This document shows positions 32,953 to 43,008 of a stretch of DNA of 64,000 nt, in pieces. The position numbers and the translations under genes were made by a program. The stretch covers positions 496,001-560,000 of the forward strand of contig NZ_JANUDX010000002.1 of assembly GCF_024810105.1 (NCBI RefSeq), written 5' to 3'. Numbering within the stretch: the first letter of the stretch is position 1; every line of letters starts with the position of its first letter. Under the pieces are notes generated by a model. It saw only the letters and a list, made by a program, of their open reading frames with translations, searched no databases and was not told where the DNA came from. This stretch comes from Stenotrophomonas sp. BIGb0135 (GTDB taxonomy: Bacteria; Pseudomonadota; Gammaproteobacteria; Xanthomonadales; Xanthomonadaceae).

Positions 32953-35900
32953 ATGCTCACCCGGAAGACCAAGATCGTCACTGGCTCGGGCCTGCTGCTG
33001 GTGGCAGGCGCAGGCTGGCTGGCCTATTCCCTGTTCGCCGCGCAGGCGCAGGGCACGTTGTCGCAGATTCCGATGAACGTGAAGGTGTCGGCTACCCCGT
33101 CCTTCATCATGGCCGTGGATGACTCCGGCTCGATGACCTTCCAGACCCAGTTCCCGGGGCAGGACGGTACCGCGTGCTGGAGCAACACGCGGCAGAGCTT
33201 CTTCACCGCCAACGGTGCGCTGAACACGCCGGATACCATCAAGAACAGCAGTGGCTCGACGCAGGGCGAGTGCAGTTATTTCTACGTAGCGCCCGGTCCG
33301 CGCATCGGCATGACCTACTTCGGCCTGCCGGCACTGGATGCCTATGGATTCGCGCGATCGGCCGCCTACAACCCGACCTATTTCGACCCCTCGGTGAAGT
33401 ACGAGCCATGGCTGGGCGTGTTCACGACCGGTGGCAGGGAGACCATTGCCTCTTATGGTGACGCGGCGACGGGCAAGACCAGGATCGACCCTCGGCAGAC
33501 CGCGACGCTGGATCTGACGGCCAAGTACCTGAGTTCCACCGCGACCGATGCGGTGCGCATGCAGAACGGAATGAAGATTCCGGCCGGCACGCAGTACTAC
33601 CCGATCACCGTGAATAACAATCGCTACACCGTTGGCAATCTCAACACCAACAGGAACGGCGTTACCTGGAACAGCGGTCCCGCCTATGCGCTGGTGGAGT
33701 ACACCCCGTCGACGTTCTACATGCCCTGGACGGGCACCGACGACCCGCGCCCGGCGATGGCGGGCGATGCGACTGTCTATAGCGGCGTGACCCGCGAGAA
33801 GATCAACGACGCGTGTGGCACCAATTGCCACATGTGGAAGTACACGATCGCCAGCGGCAACACGGCGGCCTTGCAGAACTTCGCGAACTGGTTCTCGTAC
33901 TACGGCAACCGCAACCGGGCCATGATCGCCGGCATGACCCGCGCCATGGATGTGAACAACATGTACGTGGGCTACTTCAAGATCAACGACAACGGCTCCT
34001 ACGACAGCTCCACCGACAGCGGCAAGCGGCTGGCGATCCAGAACATGGGCACGCCGGCAGACAAGATCGCGCTCTACAAGAAGATGATCGCGTTGACCGC
34101 CAGCGGTGGCACGCCCAATCGCCAGGCGGTGAATGCCGCCGGCCTGCAGTTCCAGCGCACCGACGCAAACGCACCGGTACGCCTGTCCTGCCAGAAGAAC
34201 GCGGTGATGCTGTTCACCGACGGCTACAGCAACAATGATGGTCCGACCGTGGGCAACATCGATGGCGCGATGACCGCGCCGTTCAAGGACGGCCACAGCG
34301 ACACGATGGCGGATATCGTGTCGCAGTACTACCTCAACCCACTGCGTACCGACGACAACATGCCGCGCGGCCAGGTGCCGGTCCCGCAGGCCTGCGGCAC
34401 GGGCAACACCGATCTGTCGCTGGATTGCAACAAAGACCTGCATATCAACTTCTACGGCATCACCCTGGGTGCGCGCGGCAATCTGTACGACCCCAACAAT
34501 CAGCAGAATCCGTACACCACGCCGGCGATCTACAACAACTGGCCGTCGCGGCAGAATGACAACCGCAGTACGGTCGACGACATCTGGCACGCGGCCACCA
34601 ATACCCGCGGCGAGTACATCAACGCACGCACGCCGGCCGACATCACCGCGGCCATGCGCCGGGTGCTGTCGTCGGTGACCGCCGGCGCGGCCCCGTCCGG
34701 CAGCCTGGCACTGACCGGCTCGCGCATCGGTACCGGCACGCTGTCGGTCACCCCGACCTTCGAGGTCGCCAACCAGGAGACCGACTGGTTCAGCCGCCTG
34801 ACCGCCTCGACGCTGACGGTCAACGATGACACCCGCGTCGCCGAGTACACCACGGCGTGGGAAGCGGCGGCCAAGATGGGGACGCAGACGGCCCGCAACA
34901 TCGTCGCGACCAAGGGCGAAAACGCGGTCGACTTCACCAACAGCAATATCGCCTTCAACGACCTGTGCACCAAGCCCGGTAACCTGTACCCGGACATGGT
35001 GCTGTGCAGCGGTGCGGAGATCGAAGGGCTGGGCGGTGACATCGCCACCGCGATGGCCTACCTGCGCGGCGACCGCTCGCGCGAAGTCGGCAAGACCAAC
35101 GGCATCTACCGCTTCCGCAGCACGGTGCTGGGCGATATCGTCAACTCCAGCCCGGTGATCAGTTCGCCGCGCGACGACTACGGCTACCAGCGCATCAGCA
35201 CCGACTTCGCCACTTCCTACGCCGAATACCTGGCCAGCAAGCGCGAGGACGGCCGTTACATGGTCTACGTGGGCGCCAACGACGGCATGCTGCATGCCTT
35301 CGATGGCGGGATGAGCGGCGATGGCACCACCGACGGGTCCGGGGGCACCGAGACCTTCGCCTATATTCCCGGCACCGCGCTCGGCCACATGGGCAACCTG
35401 CTGTACCCGTACAAGGCCGCCAACAAGAACGACCAGAAGTTCCGCCACCGCTACTACGTGGATGGTCCGATCACCGTGGCCGACGTGCAGTTGAGTGGCA
35501 GTTGGGCGACCGCGCTGGTGGGCACCGCGGGCGCCGGCGGCCGGGCCGTGTTCGGCCTGGACGTGACCACGCCGTCGACGTTCGGGACCACCAATCGCCT
35601 GTGGGAAATCAGTGACGTCAATACCCGGCTCGCGGACGACGTCCGTGCCAACATCGGCCATGTGCTGGGCAAGCCGGTCATCGTGCCGGTGAAGTCCGGC
35701 ACCGACGTGGCCTGGAAGGCCATCTTCGGCAACGGCTACAACAGCGCCGACGGCAAGGCCGTGTTGTTCGTGGTCGACATGGCCGATGGTGCGGTCCGCA
35801 TGATCACCGCCACCGAGGCTTCCAACACGGCGCCAGCCGGCACCAACGGCCTGGGCAACATCGTCGTCCTCGATCGCCTGCGCGCCAATCCGGCGGCCAA

Positions 35901-36753
35901 TCCACCGGTCGGCCAGGAGAGCGTGCGCGGGCGTGACGGACTCGCCGACACCGTGTACGCCGCCGACCAGCGCGGTGCACTGTGGAAGTTCGACCTGGAA
36001 GATTCCAGCAACAGCGTCACCGTGCCGGTGTTCACCACCGCGCGCCAGACCGACGGCAACAGCGGCCAGGTGTACCGCCAGCCGATCACCGGCGGCATGA
36101 CCACCGTGACCGGTCCGGGTGGCGGGGTGATGCTGTTGTTCGGTACCGGCAGCTTCTCCTTCAGCAACGACCCGCAGGACACGGCGCAGCAGGCGCTCTA
36201 TGGTGTCAACGACATCAGTGCCGGCCAGCCGACCAGCACCATCACGCCGTCCAACCTGGTCAGCTACACCGTCACCACCGATACCGGCGGCACCAAGCGT
36301 TCGATCGAGGCGGCATCGTTCACCGGCGGCACCGCCTACGGCTGGACCGTGCTCCTGCCGGGCCTGGGCGAGCGCTTCGTCGGCAATCCCGCGGTGGCGG
36401 CCGGCGTGGTCTTCCTGCCAACCTACCTGCCCAACAACGGCGCGGAAGGCTGCTCCACGGAGGGCTCCAACTGGCTGTTCGGGCTCAATCCGGTCAGCGG
36501 CGTCGCCGCGCTGGACCAGGCCCGCATCGGCTCGCCAGGCGGCGATCCGTACGGCAGCGGCACGGCGGCCACCAGCCTGAACACCGGCGGTACCGCACCG
36601 GTGAAGGACGTCAGTGTGGCCGTGGTGCCGCGACTGGCCGCCGGTGGCGGTCCCAACGACCGTGCCTGCTGGATGGTGGTCAACGTGGCCGGTGCAGAAC
36701 CGATGTACCTGCCGTATCCGTGTGGTCGCCAATCCTGGCGCCAGATCCAATAA
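32953..36753 (+). CDS. pilY1: Type IV pilus tip adhesin PilY1 (PilC family)
   Basis: A 1266-residue exported protein. The N-terminal signal (about 1-33) ends AAQAQG. The first half has a von Willebrand A-like metal site (AVDDSGSM, residues about 54-61). The second half is the PilC beta-propeller (from about residue 730), with YMVYVGANDGMLHAFDGG, GNGYNSADGKAVLFVVD and ADTVYAADQRGALWKFDL. PilY1 caps the pilus and functions in adhesion and surface sensing (family knowledge). The first half uses codons its neighbours avoid, such as AGG at 33436, 33481 and 33652, suggesting a different history from the conserved propeller. Confidence 0.93.
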   Translation: MLTRKTKIVTGSGLLLVAGAGWLAYSLFAAQAQGTLSQIPMNVKVSATPSFIMAVDDSGSMTFQTQFPGQDGTACWSNTRQSFFTANGALNTPDTIKNSSGSTQGECSYFYVAPGPRIGMTYFGLPALDAYGFARSAAYNPTYFDPSVKYEPWLGVFTTGGRETIASYGDAATGKTRIDPRQTATLDLTAKYLSSTATDAVRMQNGMKIPAGTQYYPITVNNNRYTVGNLNTNRNGVTWNSGPAYALVEYTPSTFYMPWTGTDDPRPAMAGDATVYSGVTREKINDACGTNCHMWKYTIASGNTAALQNFANWFSYYGNRNRAMIAGMTRAMDVNNMYVGYFKINDNGSYDSSTDSGKRLAIQNMGTPADKIALYKKMIALTASGGTPNRQAVNAAGLQFQRTDANAPVRLSCQKNAVMLFTDGYSNNDGPTVGNIDGAMTAPFKDGHSDTMADIVSQYYLNPLRTDDNMPRGQVPVPQACGTGNTDLSLDCNKDLHINFYGITLGARGNLYDPNNQQNPYTTPAIYNNWPSRQNDNRSTVDDIWHAATNTRGEYINARTPADITAAMRRVLSSVTAGAAPSGSLALTGSRIGTGTLSVTPTFEVANQETDWFSRLTASTLTVNDDTRVAEYTTAWEAAAKMGTQTARNIVATKGENAVDFTNSNIAFNDLCTKPGNLYPDMVLCSGAEIEGLGGDIATAMAYLRGDRSREVGKTNGIYRFRSTVLGDIVNSSPVISSPRDDYGYQRISTDFATSYAEYLASKREDGRYMVYVGANDGMLHAFDGGMSGDGTTDGSGGTETFAYIPGTALGHMGNLLYPYKAANKNDQKFRHRYYVDGPITVADVQLSGSWATALVGTAGAGGRAVFGLDVTTPSTFGTTNRLWEISDVNTRLADDVRANIGHVLGKPVIVPVKSGTDVAWKAIFGNGYNSADGKAVLFVVDMADGAVRMITATEASNTAPAGTNGLGNIVVLDRLRANPAANPPVGQESVRGRDGLADTVYAADQRGALWKFDLEDSSNSVTVPVFTTARQTDGNSGQVYRQPITGGMTTVTGPGGGVMLLFGTGSFSFSNDPQDTAQQALYGVNDISAGQPTSTITPSNLVSYTVTTDTGGTKRSIEAASFTGGTAYGWTVLLPGLGERFVGNPAVAAGVVFLPTYLPNNGAEGCSTEGSNWLFGLNPVSGVAALDQARIGSPGGDPYGSGTAATSLNTGGTAPVKDVSVAVVPRLAAGGGPNDRACWMVVNVAGAEPMYLPYPCGRQSWRQIQ

Positions 36754-36771
36754 CGCTGCGGAAGCCTGGAC

Positions 36772-37194
36772 ATGATGAACAACAGCAACACCCTACGGAA
36801 CAAGGCCGGCAGCGCGGGTTTCACCCTGATCGAGTTGATGATCGTGGTGCTGGTCATCGCGGTCCTGGCGGCCGTGGCCTATCCGTCCTACCAGCAGCAC
36901 GTGCTCAAGACCCGGCGTGGCGTGGTCAAGGCGGACATGGTCGAGTACGCGCAGCGTGCGGAGCGTTACCACTCGGTCAACAACACCTACGCCAACTTCG
37001 CGCTGCCGGTCGAGGTGTCGCCGCGCGAAGGGGGTGTGGTCCGCTACAACCTGGTGTTCGAGGGTGACGGGTCCAGTTTCTCGATCACCGCCACCCCCGA
37101 CGGCGAGCAGGCCAAGGACAAGTGCGGCACCCTGAGCGTGGACCAGGCCAACCGCAAGACCAGCAGCACCGGCGAGCTGTCCGAGTGCTGGTAG
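36772..37194 (+). CDS. pilE: Type IV minor pilin PilE
   Basis: A 140-residue pilin with prepilin cleavage in SAGFTLIELMIVVLVIAVLAAVA and Glu5 of the mature chain. The conserved AYPSYQQHVLKTRR follows the helix. The C-terminal D-region is closed by Cys in DKCGTL and SECW, 19 residues apart. In Pseudomonas PilE is a minor pilin linking the tip complex to the major shaft; the gene position after pilY1 matches. It ends the operon, 81 bases before a tRNA-Asn gene. Confidence 0.9.
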   Translation: MMNNSNTLRNKAGSAGFTLIELMIVVLVIAVLAAVAYPSYQQHVLKTRRGVVKADMVEYAQRAERYHSVNNTYANFALPVEVSPREGGVVRYNLVFEGDGSSFSITATPDGEQAKDKCGTLSVDQANRKTSSTGELSECW

Positions 37195-37236
37195 GTCCGA
37201 CGTAGCGGGGCAGGGCGGCAGGATGCGCACAGGGTG

Positions 37237-37265
37237 TTGCCCTTCGGCAAAACCACCTTTACAAT
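37237..37265 (+). promoter_or_regulatory. Promoter of tRNA-Asn
   Basis: TTGCCC (37237-37242) and TACAAT (37260-37265) are spaced by 17 bases and lie ten bases before the tRNA-Asn gene. The fit to a sigma-70 promoter is close. Confidence 0.75.
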
Positions 37266-37275
37266 GCGCCTCCCC

Positions 37276-37352
37276 GCCCGAATAGCTCAGCCGGTTAGAG
37301 CACTTGACTGTTAATCAGGGGGTCGTTGGTTCGAGTCCAACTTCGGGCGCCA
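37276..37352 (+). tRNA. tRNA-Asn (GTT)
   Basis: A 77-base tRNA with acceptor strands GCCCGAA and TTCGGGC, discriminator G and an encoded CCA. The anticodon loop reads CTGTTAATC, giving GTT. The T arm has TTCGAGTCC. It has its own promoter and a terminator seven bases downstream. Confidence 0.97.
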
Positions 37353-37358
37353 GATCTG

Positions 37359-37387
37359 AAAAAGCCGCGAGAAATCGCGGCTTTTTT
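37359..37387 (+). terminator. Rho-independent terminator after tRNA-Asn
   Basis: A twelve-base stem, AAAAAGCCGCGA / TCGCGGCTTTTT, with a GAAA loop and a run of Ts. The A-rich 5' arm may let it work for the converging gene on the minus strand too. Confidence 0.9.
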
Positions 37388-37418
37388 GTTGTCCTCCAGC
37401 GGCGGCGCGGCGCGCGGT

Positions 37419-37970
37419 TCAGCGCGGACAGCCGCCGGGCGCATCGTGTACTTCCGAGCGCACGCGACCACTGTTGTTCACCACCACCCGGCCCAGCAGC
37501 CGATCATCGCGGCAGATCCGCAGCGAGAGATTGGTGCCGTAGGCGCGCCCGTCGCGCAGATAACGCAGGCGACCGCGGCCGGCACTGCTGACGATCCGCC
37601 AGCCGGCCGGGGGCTGCCACCGCTGCTGGCGCAGGATGTCGCCGGCCGCCGCCGGCGTGGTCGCGCGCGGCCCCGCGACGTAGACGATCCAGCCATGTCC
37701 CCAGCTGTCGACATCGGTGCAGTGGCGTCCGTCCGCGCTGGCGCAGACACTGACCTCTTCGTGGCGCTGCAGGGCCGAGAGCCGTGCGAAGGCGAGGTCG
37801 GTGCTGAGCAGGTGGCGCGCGCTGGCAGCGCGCTGGCGGTCCAGCAACGCCCGCACATCGGGCAGGGCGACCGCGCACAGCAGCGCCAGGACCAGCAGCG
37901 TCACCATCGTTTCGATCAGGGTCCAGCCGTGCAGGCGGGGCGGCGCGGCGCGCAGGGGTGGCAGGGGCAT
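37419..37970 (-). CDS. Second FimT/GspH-like pseudopilin
   Basis: A 183-residue pilin-like protein encoded outside the minor pilin operon. Its prepilin motif [11 protein letters not shown] keeps Gly-1 and Glu5 but has Trp at +1 instead of Phe. A hydrophobic helix (residues about 15-36) and a GspH-type domain follow, with WGHGWIVYV and a short Cys pair ([12 protein letters not shown]). Another Cys is in RICRDD and one at the C-terminus. It may be a FimT paralogue for DNA uptake or a secretion pseudopilin; comEC is 5 kb away. It is divergent from uvrB and converges on tRNA-Asn. Confidence 0.78.
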   Translation of the reverse strand: MPLPPLRAAPPRLHGWTLIETMVTLLVLALLCAVALPDVRALLDRQRAASARHLLSTDLAFARLSALQRHEEVSVCASADGRHCTDVDSWGHGWIVYVAGPRATTPAAAGDILRQQRWQPPAGWRIVSSAGRGRLRYLRDGRAYGTNLSLRICRDDRLLGRVVVNNSGRVRSEVHDAPGGCPR

Positions 37971-38120
37971 GGTCGCACCAGCAGGGGCCAGGACCCCCAG
38001 CCTGCAGCGGCGGCCCGCCCAGCCCCATCGGCGCGCGCCGCGCCCCCGGGTAGGCCAGCCCCTCAGCCAGCCGTCACCATGGCCCCCGGTATACTGGAGG
38101 GCCCGGGAATTGGCGGCACC

Positions 38121-40145
<2,025 letters not shown>

Positions 40146-40177
40146 ACCGTTCGTTGTGAAATATCTTCACAAAAGTG

Positions 40178-40206
40178 TTGCGCTTCCCGGGGGACGTCCG
40201 TAATAT
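40178..40206 (+). promoter_or_regulatory. Promoter of tRNA-Val
   Basis: TTGCGC (40178-40183) and TAATAT (40201-40206) are separated by exactly 17 bases. The tRNA begins 47 bases after the -10 box. Confidence 0.75.
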
Positions 40207-40253
40207 ACGCGGCCTGCCCCGACGCAATCGCAACCGGGCAGGGCAGTAAAAAC

Positions 40254-40328
40254 GGGCGGTTAGCTCAGCGGTAGAGCACTACCTTGACATGGTAGGGGTC
40301 ACAGGTTCGAACCCTGTACCGCCCACCA
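40254..40328 (+). tRNA. tRNA-Val (GAC)
   Basis: A 75-base tRNA with acceptor strands GGGCGGT and ACCGCCC, discriminator A and encoded CCA. The anticodon loop CCTTGACATGG gives GAC. It is followed by a strong terminator. Confidence 0.97.
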
Positions 40329-40363
40329 CTCCGACCTCCAGCGAGGTGCGGGTGGAAACGAAG

Positions 40364-40393
40364 AAGGCCAGCCATCGTGCTGGCCTTTTTGTT
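40364..40393 (+). terminator. Rho-independent terminator after tRNA-Val
   Basis: A nine-base stem, AAGGCCAGC / GCTGGCCTT, is followed by TTTGTTTTTT. It ends 36 bases after the tRNA. Confidence 0.88.
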
Positions 40394-40689
40394 TTTTCCG
40401 GGCCGCGCATGTCCGCCTGCGGCCGGCCATGCGGTCTGGCCGGTATCGCGTTTTTCGCCGATCGCGACACTTTTGATCGATTCGTTTCGCATCGCCTCCG
40501 TCTGCTGCGGCGGCGGCAGATGCCTGCGTCCGTGCATCGATGCAGGCCAGGCCCGGGCGTGCCGGCGTCGGCGGGCAACCTCGACACGGGACCGCCCCCT
40601 GACCGGTGTGATAGCGTCTTCGCGCCGATGGAGGGAATGCCTTTGCATCGGAAAATGGATGGATAACCTGACCGTGGGAAGGAGACGAA

Positions 40690-41160
40690 ATGGCGACGCT
40701 CAAAGGGCTGACGTTGATGATGGTCGTGGCAGGCGGGATGACGCTTGCCGGTACTGGCTCGATCCAGGAAGCACGCGCGGCCGGGCCGTGCTGCTCCTCT
40801 GATCCGCATGGCAGTCAGATCGCGGCAAAGGGTCTGGGTGAAACCGCGCCGCTGGCGCTCAACCTCAGCCAGGTATCGAACTGGCGTGCGTACGAGTTCA
40901 AGCGCGATGGCGTCTGGTATCTGCAGGTCAATGACCAGGCCGGCACGGTGCGGGCCATCGTCGGCAACATCGGCGATACGTTCTGGACGTTGCCCGGTGG
41001 CGTGGATGCAGACCGGGTTTCGTTGCCGGGCAGCAACCTGGCCATTCCGGCAGGCGCTGCGCGGGAAGTGGTGTACCGCAAGCCGCAGCTGTGGCTGGTG
41101 GCCTACAGCACGGCCGGTGGCGTGATCTGGTCCATCGAGGCGCCGGACGGTTCGCGGTAA
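40690..41160 (+). CDS. Small secreted hypothetical protein
   Basis: A 156-residue protein I do not recognise. Residues 1-31 are a signal peptide (LTLMMVVAGGMTLAGTG ... EARAAG), followed at once by a CC pair (GPCCSSDPH). The remainder is beta-rich with several Trp and no other Cys, so the pair could take part in metal or covalent links; it does not form a lipobox. GAAGGAGACGAA before the ATG gives a strong ribosome binding site. Its last 58 bases overlap the end of the convergent MASE1 gene. The 360 bases between tRNA-Val and this gene show no other feature apart from the terminator. Confidence 0.78.
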   Translation: MATLKGLTLMMVVAGGMTLAGTGSIQEARAAGPCCSSDPHGSQIAAKGLGETAPLALNLSQVSNWRAYEFKRDGVWYLQVNDQAGTVRAIVGNIGDTFWTLPGGVDADRVSLPGSNLAIPAGAAREVVYRKPQLWLVAYSTAGGVIWSIEAPDGSR

Positions 41161-42695
41161 GCCTGCGGCACGTCGACCAGCAACAGCCGGATACGGTTAC
41201 GGCGGCAGCTCGCGCTGCCGCCGTAAGCCAGCGTGCGTCCCGCCAGGATCTGCTGTGCGCGCTGGACCGTCGCGGTTCCCAGATGGCGCCTGCCGTCCAG
41301 CAGCGATACCGTCATCACGATCCCCGCCACGCCATTGCGCCGTCCGCAACGGGCGCGTACCTGCAGGTAGCCGGTTTCATTATCCAGCAGTACGCCGACC
41401 GCGTCGGCCAGGCTGCGGTAGGCCGCCAGCTGCAAGCCCAGGCTGAGCTGGCACGGGTCGCCATCCAGTCGCGGCCGCGCGACCCGGCAGGTCAGTTCCC
41501 ACAGCCCGGCCAGGCCGCCGGAACGCAGCGCGACGAACAGGCCCGAATACTCGATCTCGGTCGGATAGACCATGCTGATCTGCTCGCGGAACAAGCGCGA
41601 CTGCGCCTGGCTTGCCGTGAGCATGTCCAGCGCCGAAGCATGCTCGCCCCGCTGCTTGAGTAGCGCTGCAGCGCGCAGGAACGACTGGTCGATGTCCTCG
41701 CCGATGAGTTTCATCTGCACGGCGCGTTCGCGGCGCTCCTGTTCGCTGGCCAGGTGACCGGTGCGCGCGAAGGACTCCGCCTGGCCGCGCAGTTTTTCGC
41801 GCGATGCGAAGCGGTGGTAATGATGGGAGATGGTGGAGCCCAGCATCAGCAACGCGGTGCCGGTCACGGCCAGAATCTGCTGGGCTACAAAGGCGGTAGC
41901 GTCGAATGAACCGGGCCGCCCGGTCATCTCCATGGTCAGCGCCAGGGTCAGGTTGACCGCGGCGAAACTCACCGCCGCCCCGCGCCAGCCATACAGGCAG
42001 GTCAGGGCCACGGCAGGCAGCATCATGGCGATACGCAGGCTGTTCTTGGCCAGCGCCATCTCGCCGGTATCGGGCAGGTGGGCCGCAAGCAGGCCCAGGG
42101 TGACGATCGCCGACAGGGCCGCCACCACGGCAATGCGCCAGCGCGGGGTGGCCGCGAACGACACGTGGCGATGCCGCCACAGCAGGGCGAGTGGCGCGAA
42201 CATCAGGATGCCCAGATAGTCGCCCACCATGTAGCGCAGCACGCCCGTCCAGGAGACGGCCTCGTGCAGCGTGGGCATCAGCAGGTACGCAAGGCCCTGG
42301 TTGAGCGAGGAGACGACCAGCGCCGACAGGGCGGCCACCGACAGCAGCCACGCTTCGTTCTGCGCCAGCCTGTGCCGGTGCGCGTGCATGATCAGGGCCA
42401 CCGCGGGCATCAGCACCGCCGAGGCGATCACGACCCAGGCAACGCCGTACGTACCGACCATCGGGACGCGTGCGTACGCAAAGTAGGCGTACTCGCCAAA
42501 CACGAGATAGAGCCACCAGCGTGGCGGACACAGCAGCAGCGCCGCCACGCGGATGCCGGCGGGCAGGTACATCTGGTCGACCGATGAGCCGCGTGCCACG
42601 GCATAGGCAAGGGCGTAGGCGATCGCCAACAGCACCCCGGCCGGATGAATCCGCAGATTGAGGTGAAACTCCTTTTTCAACCAGCTCAACTGCAC
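41103..42695 (-). CDS. MASE1 membrane sensor with degenerate histidine-kinase-like region
   Basis: A 530-residue inner-membrane protein. Residues 1-310 hold about eight hydrophobic segments of the MASE1 sensory domain (DQMYLPAGIRVAALLLCPPRWW). The soluble C-terminal 220 residues look like a HisKA_3/HATPase pair that has decayed: QMKLIGEDIDQS stands where ELHDDLGQ is usual, with Gly for the phosphoacceptor His, and DAVGVLLDNE stands in place of the EALTNALKHA N-box. It is therefore probably not a kinase. The GTG at 42695 is chosen because ACGGAGGT precedes it by five bases; the frame is open to 42779. Ligand unknown; no response regulator gene is adjacent. Confidence 0.75.
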   Translation of the reverse strand: MQLSWLKKEFHLNLRIHPAGVLLAIAYALAYAVARGSSVDQMYLPAGIRVAALLLCPPRWWLYLVFGEYAYFAYARVPMVGTYGVAWVVIASAVLMPAVALIMHAHRHRLAQNEAWLLSVAALSALVVSSLNQGLAYLLMPTLHEAVSWTGVLRYMVGDYLGILMFAPLALLWRHRHVSFAATPRWRIAVVAALSAIVTLGLLAAHLPDTGEMALAKNSLRIAMMLPAVALTCLYGWRGAAVSFAAVNLTLALTMEMTGRPGSFDATAFVAQQILAVTGTALLMLGSTISHHYHRFASREKLRGQAESFARTGHLASEQERRERAVQMKLIGEDIDQSFLRAAALLKQRGEHASALDMLTASQAQSRLFREQISMVYPTEIEYSGLFVALRSGGLAGLWELTCRVARPRLDGDPCQLSLGLQLAAYRSLADAVGVLLDNETGYLQVRARCGRRNGVAGIVMTVSLLDGRRHLGTATVQRAQQILAGRTLAYGGSASCRRNRIRLLLVDVPQAYREPSGASMDQITPPAVL

Positions 42696-43008
42696 GGATA
42701 CCTCCGTTTGCGTGGGTGGTGCATCCACCTCCACGCCGGATGCAGATCGGACACTATCGGCGAATGCACCGTGATGCAACGCTGTCGATGCGCCTTCACG
42801 CGACGTCGGTTGCAGTGGGTGTGCTCGGTGATTTGATCGGCATCACAGATTTTGTCCGATCCGGCGTGAGCAGCGGGTCGCCATCTGCCGATCCGGGGCA
42901 TGCGCGGGAAGCGCCCACCCGATGGCGGCGACGTCGCCGATGGCGTGGGTGAGGCGAGGCGCCGAGCATGCCCGTTCGTCCTGATGCAAGGAGGCGGATC
43001 GCGCCGCC
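42696..43008. other. Divergent region between MASE1 sensor and comEC
   Basis: This 313-base gap separates two divergent genes. It contains TTGATCGGCATCAC at 42833-42846, nine of ten conserved positions of an FNR/Anr box. AAGGAGG at 42988-42994 is the probable comEC ribosome binding site, although it is 14 bases from the ATG. I see no gene here. Confidence 0.45.

Noticed and set aside
32851..36750. 1299-codon open frame on the minus strand opposite pilX end and pilY1
   Set aside because: It is antisense to a clearly recognisable PilY1, has the composition of a GC-driven shadow frame (Arg, His, Val, Gly rich), no domain, and no ribosome binding site.
38073..38095. uvrB promoter with TATACT and an SOS-type operator
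   Set aside because: TATACT is present but no -35 at proper spacing and no LexA-like operator could be seen.
42833..42846. FNR-like box between the MASE1 gene and comEC
   Set aside because: Nine of ten positions match, but no -10 at the right distance was found and neither gene is an expected FNR target; kept only as a note.
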